64,000 nt of DNA from CAMLJR01 sp964500675 (GTDB lineage: Bacteria; Pseudomonadota; Gammaproteobacteria; Pseudomonadales; CAMLJR01), in the NCBI GenBank assembly GCA_964500675.1, contig CAZCNY010000002.1:372001-436000 (forward strand). The letters are read 5' to 3'. Positions 8,110-16,465 of this stretch are shown in pieces. The translations under genes were made by a program, and so were the position numbers. How positions within the stretch are numbered: the stretch's first letter is position 1; each line of letters opens with the position of its first letter. The notes below the pieces were generated by a model. The model did not search any database and was not told where the DNA came from. It saw nothing but the letters and a program-made list of their open reading frames with translations.

Positions 8110-9972
8110 ATGACGACCTGCAAGCCCACGAATATACCGCCAGCCTCGGAAATCGATATCCCCGCAATGCGGGAAAAATACCGGTTTGAGCGCGATAAGC
8201 GCATCAATCGCGAAGGACAAAAACAGTATTTGCGTTCGGAAGGTGGCGATTTCGTAGAGACCTATGAAGGCGATCCGCACATGCCCGTTAAACCGAGGGA
8301 TCCCATCTCCGAGGATATTGACGCGGTGGTATTGGGCGCTGGCTTGTCGGGTTTGATGGCGGGTGTTCATCTGCGCAAAGCGGGCGTTTCCAACTTCCGC
8401 ACTATCGACCACGGCGGCGACTTCGGCGGCGTCTGGTATTGGAACCGCTACCCCGGCGTGCAGTGCGATAACGACGCTTACTGCTACCTGCCCATGTTGG
8501 AAGAAATGGGCTACTTGCCGTCGAAAAAATTCGCCGATGGCTGGGAGATTTACGAATACTGCCAGAGTATCGCGAAGCGTTTTGAACTCTATCAAAAAGC
8601 GCTTTTCCACACGCTGGTCAAAGGTATGCGCTGGGACGAATCGATTCGGCGCTGGCGCATCACGACCGATCGCGGCGATGAAATCCGCGCCCGCTTTGTC
8701 GTCATGGCCAACGGCCTCCTCAATATTCCGAAGTTGCCGGGCATCCCCGGTATCCACGAATTCAAAGGCAAAATGTTCCACACCGCGCGTTGGGAATACG
8801 ACTACACCGGCGGCAGTCAGAAAAATCCGGTGCTCGACAAGCTGGCCGACAAGCGCGTCGCGATCATCGGTACCGGTGCGACCGCACTGCAAGCGATTCC
8901 CTATCTCGGCAAATACACCAAGCAGCTCTATGTGTTGCAGCGCACGCCGTCGACGGTCGATCAGCGTCTCAATCCGCCGACCGATCCCGCGTGGGCGAAG
9001 TCGTTGAAACCGGGCTGGCAGGCCGAGCGCCACGCCAACTTTCATCGCGCGGCGATGGAGCGTTTCCTGCCGGGCGAACCCGATCTCGTGTGCGATTTCT
9101 GGACCGAAATCAGTCGCAATCTCGCCGCCGAACTCAAGGCTGAAGGTAAGGAAGAAACTGTTTCCATCGAAGAATTCTATGCGCGTCGCGAAATGATGGA
9201 TTATCGCGTGATGGAGCGCATGCGCCGCCGCGTCGAATCGATTGTGAAGGATCCGGAAACGGCCGAAGCGTTAAAACCGTATTACCGTTTTCTCTGTAAA
9301 CGTCCGCTATCGAACGACGATTACTACGACACCTTCAATCGCTCCAACGTGAAACTCATCGACGTCTCCGCCACCAGGGGCGTCGAGTGCATGACCGAGA
9401 AAGGCTTTATCGCGCATGGTGTCGAATACGAAATCGATTGCATGATCTTTGCGAGCGGCTTTGAGGTGACAAGCGATTTAGATCGCCGCTGGGGCTTCGA
9501 TACATTCGAGGGCCGCAACGGTCTGTCGATTTACAAACATTGGCAGGATGGCTACAAAACACTGCACGGCATGATGACCAGTCAATTCCCCAACCAGTTC
9601 TTCATCGGCTACTACCAGGGCGGTGTAAACGCGACCACCACCGAACAGTACGGCAGGCAAGGTTATCATATCGCCCACATCATCCAGGAAGCGCTGAACC
9701 GCGGCCTGACCTCGGTGGAGCCCAGTGAAGAAGCGCAAGCTGAATGGATCAAACACATCCGCGCTACGGCGATCGACATCACCGACTTTCAGCGCGAATG
9801 TACGCCGAGCTATTACAACGGCGAAGGCGAAGCGAAGAAAGACGCTGACGGCAAAGAAAAATACCGCTGGTTCCTGGGCGAAACCTATGGCCCCGGTTGG
9901 ACCGCTTTTGAAAAGCTTTTACAGGACTGGCGCGACAAGGGTGATTTGGACGGCTTGATCATTAGCAAATAA
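8110..9972 (+). CDS. Baeyer-Villiger flavin monooxygenase
   Basis: 620 residues with two Rossmann nucleotide sites: the first in VLGAGLSGLMAG near residue 78 (FAD) and the second in IIGTGATALQ (NADPH). Between them is the Baeyer-Villiger fingerprint FxGxxxHxxxW as FKGKMFHTARW, plus the GGVWYWNRYPGVQCDND segment typical of this class. These enzymes insert one oxygen next to a ketone to give an ester or lactone. An N-terminal extension of about 70 residues precedes the first Rossmann motif, as in phenylacetone- and cyclopentadecanone-type enzymes. The preceding SDR could supply the ketone, and the dienelactone-hydrolase-like protein at 43139 could open a lactone. Confidence 0.92.
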   Translation: MTTCKPTNIPPASEIDIPAMREKYRFERDKRINREGQKQYLRSEGGDFVETYEGDPHMPVKPRDPISEDIDAVVLGAGLSGLMAGVHLRKAGVSNFRTIDHGGDFGGVWYWNRYPGVQCDNDAYCYLPMLEEMGYLPSKKFADGWEIYEYCQSIAKRFELYQKALFHTLVKGMRWDESIRRWRITTDRGDEIRARFVVMANGLLNIPKLPGIPGIHEFKGKMFHTARWEYDYTGGSQKNPVLDKLADKRVAIIGTGATALQAIPYLGKYTKQLYVLQRTPSTVDQRLNPPTDPAWAKSLKPGWQAERHANFHRAAMERFLPGEPDLVCDFWTEISRNLAAELKAEGKEETVSIEEFYARREMMDYRVMERMRRRVESIVKDPETAEALKPYYRFLCKRPLSNDDYYDTFNRSNVKLIDVSATRGVECMTEKGFIAHGVEYEIDCMIFASGFEVTSDLDRRWGFDTFEGRNGLSIYKHWQDGYKTLHGMMTSQFPNQFFIGYYQGGVNATTTEQYGRQGYHIAHIIQEALNRGLTSVEPSEEAQAEWIKHIRATAIDITDFQRECTPSYYNGEGEAKKDADGKEKYRWFLGETYGPGWTAFEKLLQDWRDKGDLDGLIISK

Positions 9973-9995
9973 ATTTTTCAGGGCAGGAATAGACC

Positions 9996-11372
9996 ATGAA
10001 TAAACAGATTGAAATTACTGCCGAAGATTTGGCGGAGCCGCTGACTTACGGCACCGAAGCATTTCTCTCGCGCGAGTACGCGGCGGCGGAAGCGGAATTG
10101 TTGTGGGGAAAGGTGTGGCAGATGGCCGCACGTCTTGAGGATATCCCCGAGGTCGGCGATTTCATCACCTACAACATTCTCGATGAATCGATCGTCATCA
10201 TTCGCACCGCGACCGATGCGTTAAAGGCGTTTTACAACGTCTGCCCGCATCGCGGCCGCCAGCTCGTCAACACGCCCGACAGCGTCAATTGCGTGCGCGG
10301 CAAGAAAAAGAATTTCGTCTGTGGCTTCCACGGTTGGACGTTCAATCTGCAGGGCGAGAACACGCACATTCTCGACAAACAGGATTGGAAAGGCGCGCTC
10401 GGAAATCCCAAGCGCACCTGTCTGTCCGAAGTCAAAGTCGACACATGGGGCGGCTGGATTTATATCAACATGGATCCGAGCTGCGAACCGCTGCTGGAAT
10501 TTCTCGGCGAAGTCGATCGCATTCTCAGCCCGTTCGAATTCGAAAAAATGCGTTACAAATGGCGGCAGTGGGCGATTTATCCGTGCAATTGGAAAACGGC
10601 GATCGAAGCATTCATGGAGCCGTATCACGTTGCGGGCACGCATTCGCAATTATTGAAATACGGCCAGTTTTACGCGTACAGCAAACCGTACGGTTATCAC
10701 GGTGTGAGCGGTTTCGACGAGCGCGACAAAAGTCAGAAGACCAGTCAAAGCACATCGGTAACGCGTGCGGGTCTCGGCGATCCGCGCATTTCGACGTATG
10801 AATTGGCGCGTGAAAATTATGAGACGGTGAATTATGCAGCTTCCACTGAAACGCTCGTGAACGCCGCTAAACGTCTCGTCGATGAATTGCCAGAAGGCAC
10901 GCCGGTGCAAGAAGTGATGGCGCACTGGTTGAAATCGGCCAAAGCCGACGACGCAAAACGCGGCGTAATTTGGCCGAATATTACGCCTGCACAACAATCC
11001 GAAGCGGGCCTCGCGTGGAGTTTGTTTCCAAATCAAACGATTTTGCAGGGCGTGACCTTCGCGCTGTGCTATCGCACGCGCCCGTACGGCGACGATCCCA
11101 ACAAATGCATTTTCGAATCGTATGCGCTCGAGCGTTTCCCCGAAGGCCAAGAACCAAAAACCGAGTGGGTGCATGCCGAGCCGACCGGCGAGAAATGGGG
11201 CATGGTGCTGGCGCAGGATTTCGCGAATATGGAATGGGTGCAGAAAGGTATGAAGTCGCGCGGTTTTCGCGGCACGCTGCCCAACCCGCACCAGGAGCAG
11301 AAGGTCACCAACTTCCATCGCGTGCTGTCGAAATTCATGGGGCGCGGCTCACCGCGCCTGTTAGACACTTAA
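9996..11372 (+). CDS. Rieske non-haem iron oxygenase, alpha subunit (Rieske 1, long-spacer type)
   Basis: 458 residues. The Rieske [2Fe-2S] ligands are Cys83-x-His85 and Cys109-x2-His112, with 23 residues between the pairs instead of the more usual 15-18. The mononuclear iron site includes His211 and His216 (EPYHVAGTH) after NWK. Such proteins hydroxylate aromatic rings or demethylate/hydroxylate aliphatic substrates with electrons from a reductase; no reductase, ferredoxin or beta-subunit gene is nearby. It shares its architecture with Rieske 3 (33135). The start is preceded by CAGGG about nine bases upstream. Confidence 0.9.
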   Translation: MNKQIEITAEDLAEPLTYGTEAFLSREYAAAEAELLWGKVWQMAARLEDIPEVGDFITYNILDESIVIIRTATDALKAFYNVCPHRGRQLVNTPDSVNCVRGKKKNFVCGFHGWTFNLQGENTHILDKQDWKGALGNPKRTCLSEVKVDTWGGWIYINMDPSCEPLLEFLGEVDRILSPFEFEKMRYKWRQWAIYPCNWKTAIEAFMEPYHVAGTHSQLLKYGQFYAYSKPYGYHGVSGFDERDKSQKTSQSTSVTRAGLGDPRISTYELARENYETVNYAASTETLVNAAKRLVDELPEGTPVQEVMAHWLKSAKADDAKRGVIWPNITPAQQSEAGLAWSLFPNQTILQGVTFALCYRTRPYGDDPNKCIFESYALERFPEGQEPKTEWVHAEPTGEKWGMVLAQDFANMEWVQKGMKSRGFRGTLPNPHQEQKVTNFHRVLSKFMGRGSPRLLDT

Positions 11373-11377
11373 CCAGC

Positions 11378-11445
11378 ATCCAAACACATCTTCGTGATGT
11401 GTTTGGATTTCGCGGCTAGAGCCGCAAGAAACGCATCCTGCGTTT
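11378..11445. repeat. Three consecutive hairpins between Rieske 1 and ThDP-B
   Basis: Hairpin 1: ATCCAAACACATC (11378-11390) with GATGTGTTTGGAT (11396-11408). Hairpin 2: GCGGC-TAGA-GCCGC (11412-11425). Hairpin 3: AAACGCA-TCC-TGCGTTT (11429-11445). All three are perfect and lie within the 102-base gap. The first could act as a terminator or RNA-processing stem; the series could tune expression of the downstream ThDP gene. Confidence 0.6.
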
Positions 11446-11474
11446 TGACACAAAAAATTATTGAGAGAATTTTC

Positions 11475-13229
11475 ATGTCAGCGACTATACCGGTCTACGA
11501 ACGCATAGTTCATCTGTTAGAAGCCGAAGGGATTAATACGCTGTTCGGCATTCCCGATCCAGGCTTCATCCATATGGCGATGACGTGCGAAAAACGCGGC
11601 TGGAAAGTGATTGCGCCACGCCATGAGCAAAACGGCGCGTTCATGGCCGATGCGTGGTCGCGCATGACGGGCAAGATCGGTGTTTGTTTCGGCACGCAAG
11701 GTCCCGGTGTTTCCAACCTGGCCACCGCAATGATCGTGGCGAAGAAAGAAGGTTCGCCGACGATTTTCTTCGGCGGCAATCGTTCGCGCACTGCGAATCA
11801 GCGCGCTCGCGTCGGCCGTATTCAATACATGAATCAGCTCGACCATTTCAAAGCTCTGGTGAAATACGCCGCGATTATTGAAGAGCCGGATCAGGCCGAT
11901 GAAATCATTCGCGAAGCGATTCGTCAGTGCACCACCGGCAAGCCCGGTCCTGTTTACGTTGAATTGCCGCTTTCGGTCATTCACGAAACTTACAACTGGC
12001 CGCCGGTGATGGCGCCGGCGAAATACCGCATGGTTGAGCAAGCCGCCAGCGGCACCATGATCAAGAAAGCGGTGGCGCTGATTAAAGCCGCCAAGAATCC
12101 GGTGATGCTGGTGGGGCAAGGCATGTTTACCTCGCGCTCACACGCGCTGGTCGCACAGCTCGCTGAAAAACTCGATTGCCCGATCCTGCAAACGTCCGGC
12201 TGCTCGATGACCGTCAAGGGCCAAGAGGACCGTACGTTTGCCTACGGTTTCTCGCCTGCCGGTCGCGCCGCCGCGAGCGAATCCGATCTGTGCATCGCTA
12301 TCGGTACCGAACTCGGCGAGCCCGTGCATATGGGGATCGGCCGTCACTGGGAAAAAGGCGACGCCAATCGCAAGTGGATTTATTTGGATCGCGATGCCTC
12401 GGCCATGGGCGTGAACCGCCCCATAGATGCACCGTTAGTGGGTTGCATGCGCGATGTGATTCCGCAGTTGATCGAAGCATTGGGCGATTTCCAACGCAAA
12501 GGCAGCGCCGAATTCGAAAGCTGGAAAGTCATGCAGAAAGAATGGAAAGCCAAGCTGCTGGCAGAAGTGCCAACGGGCGGCTCTATTGTTCATCCGGCGC
12601 GTTTGATTGTCGAAGCGACCAAAGTCATTCCGAACAACGCAATTTATGCGGCTGATGGTGGCTCCACCACGATTTACGGTTGGACTTACACGCAGTACAA
12701 GCCGGAAGATTTGGTGTGGAATCAAAACACGGGTCATTTGGGCACGGGCTTGCCTTATGCGATTGGCGCAGCATTAGCGACCGATGGCAAACGCCCGGTG
12801 GTTTTTGTGACCGGCGATTCTTCTTTCATGTTTTCGCTGAGCGAGCTCGAAACCGCGGTGCGCAAAAAATTGCCGATCGTCACCGTGGTGGCGTGTGATT
12901 ACGCGTGGGGTCTCGAAGTCGGTTGCTGGAAGAAGCAAGTCGGTCCCGAATCACCGGAGACCGAAGCGCATTGGGGCAACTGGGTGCGTTTCGATAAAAT
13001 CGCCGAAGGTTTCGGTGCACAAGGTCATTACGTCGAGCGCGAAGAAGACATCGCACCGACGGTTACCGCGGCCATCGAGTACGCAATGGCAAATAAAAAA
13101 CCCGTGGTAATTCAAGTGCCGGTTGAGCCTTACGCTAATGCGATGCACGCGCCGAACTACGAAGAATTCAAATCGTGGTATACGGACTTCAAAGCAGGCT
13201 ATGGCGCGGAAGCGGAAGACGCATATTGA
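11475..13229 (+). CDS. ThDP-dependent lyase/decarboxylase-type enzyme (ThDP-B)
   Basis: 584 residues, a full-length paralogue of ThDP-A and ThDP-C. The activating Glu51 lies in APRHEQNGAF, and the pyrophosphate domain has GDSSF (Asp448) followed after one helix by ACDYAWG instead of the usual NN. The start at 11475 follows GAGAGAA; in-frame codons further upstream lie in the hairpin region. The next gene is an aldehyde dehydrogenase, so an aldehyde is a probable product, as in 2-hydroxyacyl-CoA lyase or 2-oxo acid decarboxylase chemistry. It differs from the other two in having RHEQ rather than HHE(E/L), so the substrate may differ. Confidence 0.86.
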   Translation: MSATIPVYERIVHLLEAEGINTLFGIPDPGFIHMAMTCEKRGWKVIAPRHEQNGAFMADAWSRMTGKIGVCFGTQGPGVSNLATAMIVAKKEGSPTIFFGGNRSRTANQRARVGRIQYMNQLDHFKALVKYAAIIEEPDQADEIIREAIRQCTTGKPGPVYVELPLSVIHETYNWPPVMAPAKYRMVEQAASGTMIKKAVALIKAAKNPVMLVGQGMFTSRSHALVAQLAEKLDCPILQTSGCSMTVKGQEDRTFAYGFSPAGRAAASESDLCIAIGTELGEPVHMGIGRHWEKGDANRKWIYLDRDASAMGVNRPIDAPLVGCMRDVIPQLIEALGDFQRKGSAEFESWKVMQKEWKAKLLAEVPTGGSIVHPARLIVEATKVIPNNAIYAADGGSTTIYGWTYTQYKPEDLVWNQNTGHLGTGLPYAIGAALATDGKRPVVFVTGDSSFMFSLSELETAVRKKLPIVTVVACDYAWGLEVGCWKKQVGPESPETEAHWGNWVRFDKIAEGFGAQGHYVEREEDIAPTVTAAIEYAMANKKPVVIQVPVEPYANAMHAPNYEEFKSWYTDFKAGYGAEAEDAY

Positions 13230-13292
13230 TCGTTGCAATAATCATCGCGCGAATTAAGATGCGTACTGTGATTGTGTAATACAACCTACCGA

Positions 13293-13316
13293 TAGCCGGC
13301 GCCGATCCGCCGGCTA
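13293..13316. repeat. GC-rich hairpin before the aldehyde dehydrogenase gene
   Basis: TAGCCGGCG (13293-13301) pairs perfectly with CGCCGGCTA (13308-13316) around a six-base loop. It stands 30 bases before the start codon at 13347. It may be a stability element; no T-tract follows. Confidence 0.45.
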
Positions 13317-13346
13317 AACATTTTGATAAGAGGGAAGGGCTGAGTC

Positions 13347-14771
13347 ATGCGCGAATATCTCAAGTTCTATATCGACGGCCAGTGGGTCGCTCCGATCGAA
13401 ATGAAAACGGTCAATCCGATCAACCCTGCGACCGAAGAAGCGTCGGGTACGATTGCGCTCGGCGGTGTTGCCGATGTCGATCGCGCGGTGAAAGCAGCGC
13501 GCAAAGCGTTCAAGACCTGGTCGCGCACCACGCGCGAAGAGCGCATCGCGGTGCTCGAGCGTATTCAGGCTGAATATCAAAAGCGCAGCGCTGATCTCGG
13601 CAAGGCCGTCACCGAAGAAATGGGCGCACCGAAAGGTCTTGCCGGCGGTTTTCATATCGGTCTCGGCGCGGGTCACCTGAGCACCGCGATCGAAGTGCTG
13701 AAAGATTTCAAATTTGAAGAGCAGCGCGGCGGCACGCTGATTGTGAAGGAGCCGATCGGTGTCTGTGGCATGATCACACCGTGGAACTGGCCGATCAATC
13801 AGGTCACCGTGAAAGTATTTCCCGCGATTGCAGCGGGTTGCACCGTGGTGCTGAAGCCTTCGCAGGAATCGCATTATTCCGCGCAAATTCTCGCGGAAAT
13901 TTTCGATGCGGCGAAAGTGCCGGCCGGCGTGTTCAACATGATTCAAGGCAAAGGCTCGGTGGTTGGCGACGCGCTCGCGCGCCATCCCGATATCGATATG
14001 GTCTCGATCACGGGCTCGGAAGGCGCGGGCATCGAAGTCGCCAAAGCTGCTGCCGATACCGTCAAGCGCGTGTGCCAGGAGCTCGGCGGCAAAAGCGCGA
14101 ATATCGTGTTGGATGACAAAGATTTTGCGGCGAACGTCGCCAAAGGCGTATCCGGCATGATGGTCAACTCCGGCCAAACCTGTAGCGCCACCTCGCGCAT
14201 GCTGGTGCCGAAATCGCGTATGGATGAAGCCATGCGCGTCGCCAAAGAAGCGGCAGCAGCGGTCACCGTGGGCGATCCCAACAGCGATGTCGCGATGGGC
14301 CCGGTCGTTTCGAAAGCGCAATTTATTTCGATTCAGGAATACATCAACAAAGGCATCGAAGAGGGCGCCACACTCGTCGCTGGCGGCCCTGGTCGTCCGG
14401 AAGGTTTGAATAAAGGTTTTTACGTGAAGCCGACCGTGTTCGCGAATGTGACTAACGACATGGTTATTGCGCGCGAAGAAATTTTCGGACCGGTGCTCGT
14501 GATCATCGGTTACGACAATATTGATCAAGCTATCGAAATCGCCAATGACTCGCCGTTTGGTTTGGCGGGTAATGTCGCTGGCGCTGATCTGAATAAAGCG
14601 CGCGATGTTGCCCGTCAAATTCGCGCGGGCTGGGTGTCGATCAACGACGGCTTCGATTTTCACGCGGCATTCGGTGGCTACAAGAAAAGCGGTAATGGCC
14701 GCGAGTGGGGCGAGTTTGGTTTCCATGAATATTTGGAAATTAAATCGTTGCTGGGTTATCAACCTCAGTAA
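13347..14771 (+). CDS. NAD(P)-dependent aldehyde dehydrogenase
   Basis: 474 residues of the classical aldehyde dehydrogenase superfamily, oxidising an aldehyde to its acid. The catalytic Cys279 is in SGQTCSATSR and the general base Glu245 in QELGGKSAN; MITPWNWP marks the cofactor fold. The C-terminal KKSGNGREWGEFG resembles betaine- and vanillin-type aldehyde dehydrogenases. A GAGGGAAGGG ribosome site precedes the ATG. It follows ThDP-B and is the last gene before a strong terminator, so it probably removes the aldehyde released by that lyase. Confidence 0.93.
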   Translation: MREYLKFYIDGQWVAPIEMKTVNPINPATEEASGTIALGGVADVDRAVKAARKAFKTWSRTTREERIAVLERIQAEYQKRSADLGKAVTEEMGAPKGLAGGFHIGLGAGHLSTAIEVLKDFKFEEQRGGTLIVKEPIGVCGMITPWNWPINQVTVKVFPAIAAGCTVVLKPSQESHYSAQILAEIFDAAKVPAGVFNMIQGKGSVVGDALARHPDIDMVSITGSEGAGIEVAKAAADTVKRVCQELGGKSANIVLDDKDFAANVAKGVSGMMVNSGQTCSATSRMLVPKSRMDEAMRVAKEAAAAVTVGDPNSDVAMGPVVSKAQFISIQEYINKGIEEGATLVAGGPGRPEGLNKGFYVKPTVFANVTNDMVIAREEIFGPVLVIIGYDNIDQAIEIANDSPFGLAGNVAGADLNKARDVARQIRAGWVSINDGFDFHAAFGGYKKSGNGREWGEFGFHEYLEIKSLLGYQPQ

Positions 14772-14810
14772 ATAAAAGCGCGCCGCAATAAATTGTATTT
14801 CTGGTAAAGC

Positions 14811-14840
14811 AAAAAAGCCGTCGCATGCGACGGCTTTTTT
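14811..14840 (+). terminator. Rho-independent terminator after the aldehyde dehydrogenase gene
   Basis: A perfect 30-bp palindrome, with arms AAAAAAGCCGTCGCA and TGCGACGGCTTTTTT, ends in six T residues. It closes the transcription unit that includes dioxygenase A to the aldehyde dehydrogenase and separates it from the TetR gene. Confidence 0.9.
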
Positions 14841-14875
14841 CGTCTACGTGTTTTTAGCCTGAGGCGGCTGAACTA

Positions 14876-15532
14876 ATGACGATCAATGATCAACAAGCGG
14901 CGTTAACGCCTCAGCGATTGCGCGGGCGTCCGCGCCCCGAAGATGTTGCCGTTATCGAGAATAAGCTGCTGGGTGTGGCTCTGAAGGAGTTTTTTGAAAA
15001 CGGCTACGGCGGTACCTCGATGACTCGGATCGTTAAGGCCGCCGGTGTTTCAAAAACAACATTGTATTCGCGGTTCGCTTCAAAGAAGGAGTTGTTCCGC
15101 GCCATTATTCATCATCAGATCGATCAAATTTCGCCATCGGCGGCGCTGCGCTCGGATGGCGGGCCGCTTAGCTTGGAAGACGGGTTGAGATCGTTTGCGA
15201 ATTACATGCTGGAGCTCAATCTGCAAGGTGATATGTTGGGCGTAAACCGGCTGATCTATAGTGAATCTCATCGCTTTCCGGAGTTGGGCGCGGCGGCAGC
15301 GGAGAGAACCGCGCTCGGTATCAGGCGCATTTCTCGCTTCATTCAAGATTGCGCCATCGCTGATGCAATGCCTTGTAAGGACCCGGACGCTGCGGCTGAA
15401 GTATTCATCCTGATGCTACGCGGGTGGTATGTCGACATCCTGTTGACCAACCAGGAGGTCTCGGTGGCGCAGCGTGAACTCTGGGTGGGGCGCGCTTTGC
15501 GCATTCTGCTTTTAAATCGAAAAGATTGGTAA
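14876..15532 (+). CDS. TetR-family transcriptional regulator
   Basis: 218 residues. The N-terminal helix-turn-helix is clear (FFENGYGGTSMTRIVKAAGVSKTTLYSRFASKKELF), followed by an all-helical ligand domain with a C-terminal part like AefR/TetR_C groups. TetR proteins are generally repressors released by a small ligand. The gene sits between a terminator and the dioxygenase B operon, whose promoter at 15559-15588 contains an inverted repeat, so local control of that operon is likely. Confidence 0.9.
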   Translation: MTINDQQAALTPQRLRGRPRPEDVAVIENKLLGVALKEFFENGYGGTSMTRIVKAAGVSKTTLYSRFASKKELFRAIIHHQIDQISPSAALRSDGGPLSLEDGLRSFANYMLELNLQGDMLGVNRLIYSESHRFPELGAAAAERTALGIRRISRFIQDCAIADAMPCKDPDAAAEVFILMLRGWYVDILLTNQEVSVAQRELWVGRALRILLLNRKDW

Positions 15533-15558
15533 CCGCCGAAACTGCCGCAAAAGCGCGC

Positions 15559-15588
15559 TTGACCCATAAAAGTACTGGGTAGTATCAT
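15559..15588 (+). promoter_or_regulatory. Promoter and candidate TetR operator before dioxygenase B
   Basis: TTGACC (15559-15564), an 18-bp spacer and TATCAT (15583-15588) make a good sigma-70 promoter. Within the spacer ACCCA (15562-15566) and TGGGT (15576-15580) form an inverted repeat. The sequence TGACCCATA recurs at 25097 and 38220 in other intergenic regions of the cluster. Confidence 0.55.
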
Positions 15589-15617
15589 TTGTTCGAAGCT
15601 TTTCGGGAGAATCGTAA

Positions 15618-16430
15618 ATGATATTTGAAGCGCTAAGTTTGAAAGACCGTGTCGGAGCCGAGATTCGCGCGAATGTTGAAAATCTTCTGACCCCCGAGAT
15701 CGCTCGGAGGGTCCGCAATCTGTTGGTCGAACGCGGCGTTTTGGTGTTCAAGGCGCTCAGTCTAAGCGAGGAGCAACAATTGGCATTGAGCCAGCTGATG
15801 GGGACTCTGCGACAAGAAGGTCAAAAGGGCGTCATCAAAATCACACTCGACAAGACCCTGAATGCGCGCGCCGATTATTTGAAGGGTTCTTGGCTGTGGC
15901 ATATCGATGGAACGCATGATGATGTTCCGCCTTTCGCGACGCTACTGACTGGGATCACGCTTTCCGAGACTGGCGGTCAGACGGAATTCGCCAACTCCTA
16001 TGCGGCGTACGATGAGCTGCCACAGGTTATGAAGGACCGCATTGCCGGGCTCAAAGTGGTGCACAGTTTCGAGATCTCCATGCGCCGAGCCGGCGTCGAA
16101 CCCACCCCCGAGACTATCGACTATTGGCGCAGCATAGCTGACAAGACGCACAATCTGGTCTGGACGCATAAGTCGGGTCGCAAATCGCTCGTGATCGGTT
16201 GTCACGCCTCCCACGTTGTCGGTATGGGCAAAACAGAAGGGGAGACACTGCTCCAAGAGTTGCTGGATTGGGCAACGCAGCCCCGGTTCGTTTACCGGCA
16301 CGAGTGGACGCCAGGCGACTTGGTTATCTGGGACAACACCGGTGTGTTGCACAAGGCAGAACCCTATCCGCTGGATTCCGGCCGCGTCATGCGCCGCACC
16401 ACGCTGATGGGCGAGGAGCCATTCGCGTGA
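15618..16430 (+). CDS. TauD/TfdA-type Fe(II)/2-oxoglutarate dioxygenase (B)
   Basis: 270 residues with iron ligands His95-x-Asp97 (WHIDGT) and His245 (LHKAEPY), and the 2-oxoglutarate Arg256 (SGRVMRR). The core ends with the GEEPFA tail shared in spirit with copies C and D. A GGGAG ribosome site lies upstream. It is the first gene after the TetR gene and heads a rightward operon with a ketosteroid-dehydrogenase-like flavoprotein, a CoxG-like protein, an SDR, a SnoaL-like protein and an AMP ligase. It probably hydroxylates a hydrophobic acid or its derivative; the substrate is not known. Confidence 0.88.
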   Translation: MIFEALSLKDRVGAEIRANVENLLTPEIARRVRNLLVERGVLVFKALSLSEEQQLALSQLMGTLRQEGQKGVIKITLDKTLNARADYLKGSWLWHIDGTHDDVPPFATLLTGITLSETGGQTEFANSYAAYDELPQVMKDRIAGLKVVHSFEISMRRAGVEPTPETIDYWRSIADKTHNLVWTHKSGRKSLVIGCHASHVVGMGKTEGETLLQELLDWATQPRFVYRHEWTPGDLVIWDNTGVLHKAEPYPLDSGRVMRRTTLMGEEPFA

Positions 16431-16465
16431 CCGATAGTAAAACTCACCTCGACGGGGGACCGTAA

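Noticed and set aside
7831..9045. Leftward frame of 404 codons opposite SDR 2 and the Baeyer-Villiger gene
   Set aside because: Spans two real genes and their hairpin gap; composition is noise-like.
13314..14762. Long leftward frame of 482 codons opposite the aldehyde dehydrogenase gene
   Set aside because: It is the mirror of a well-supported gene; its translation is rich in His and Arg and shows no family features.
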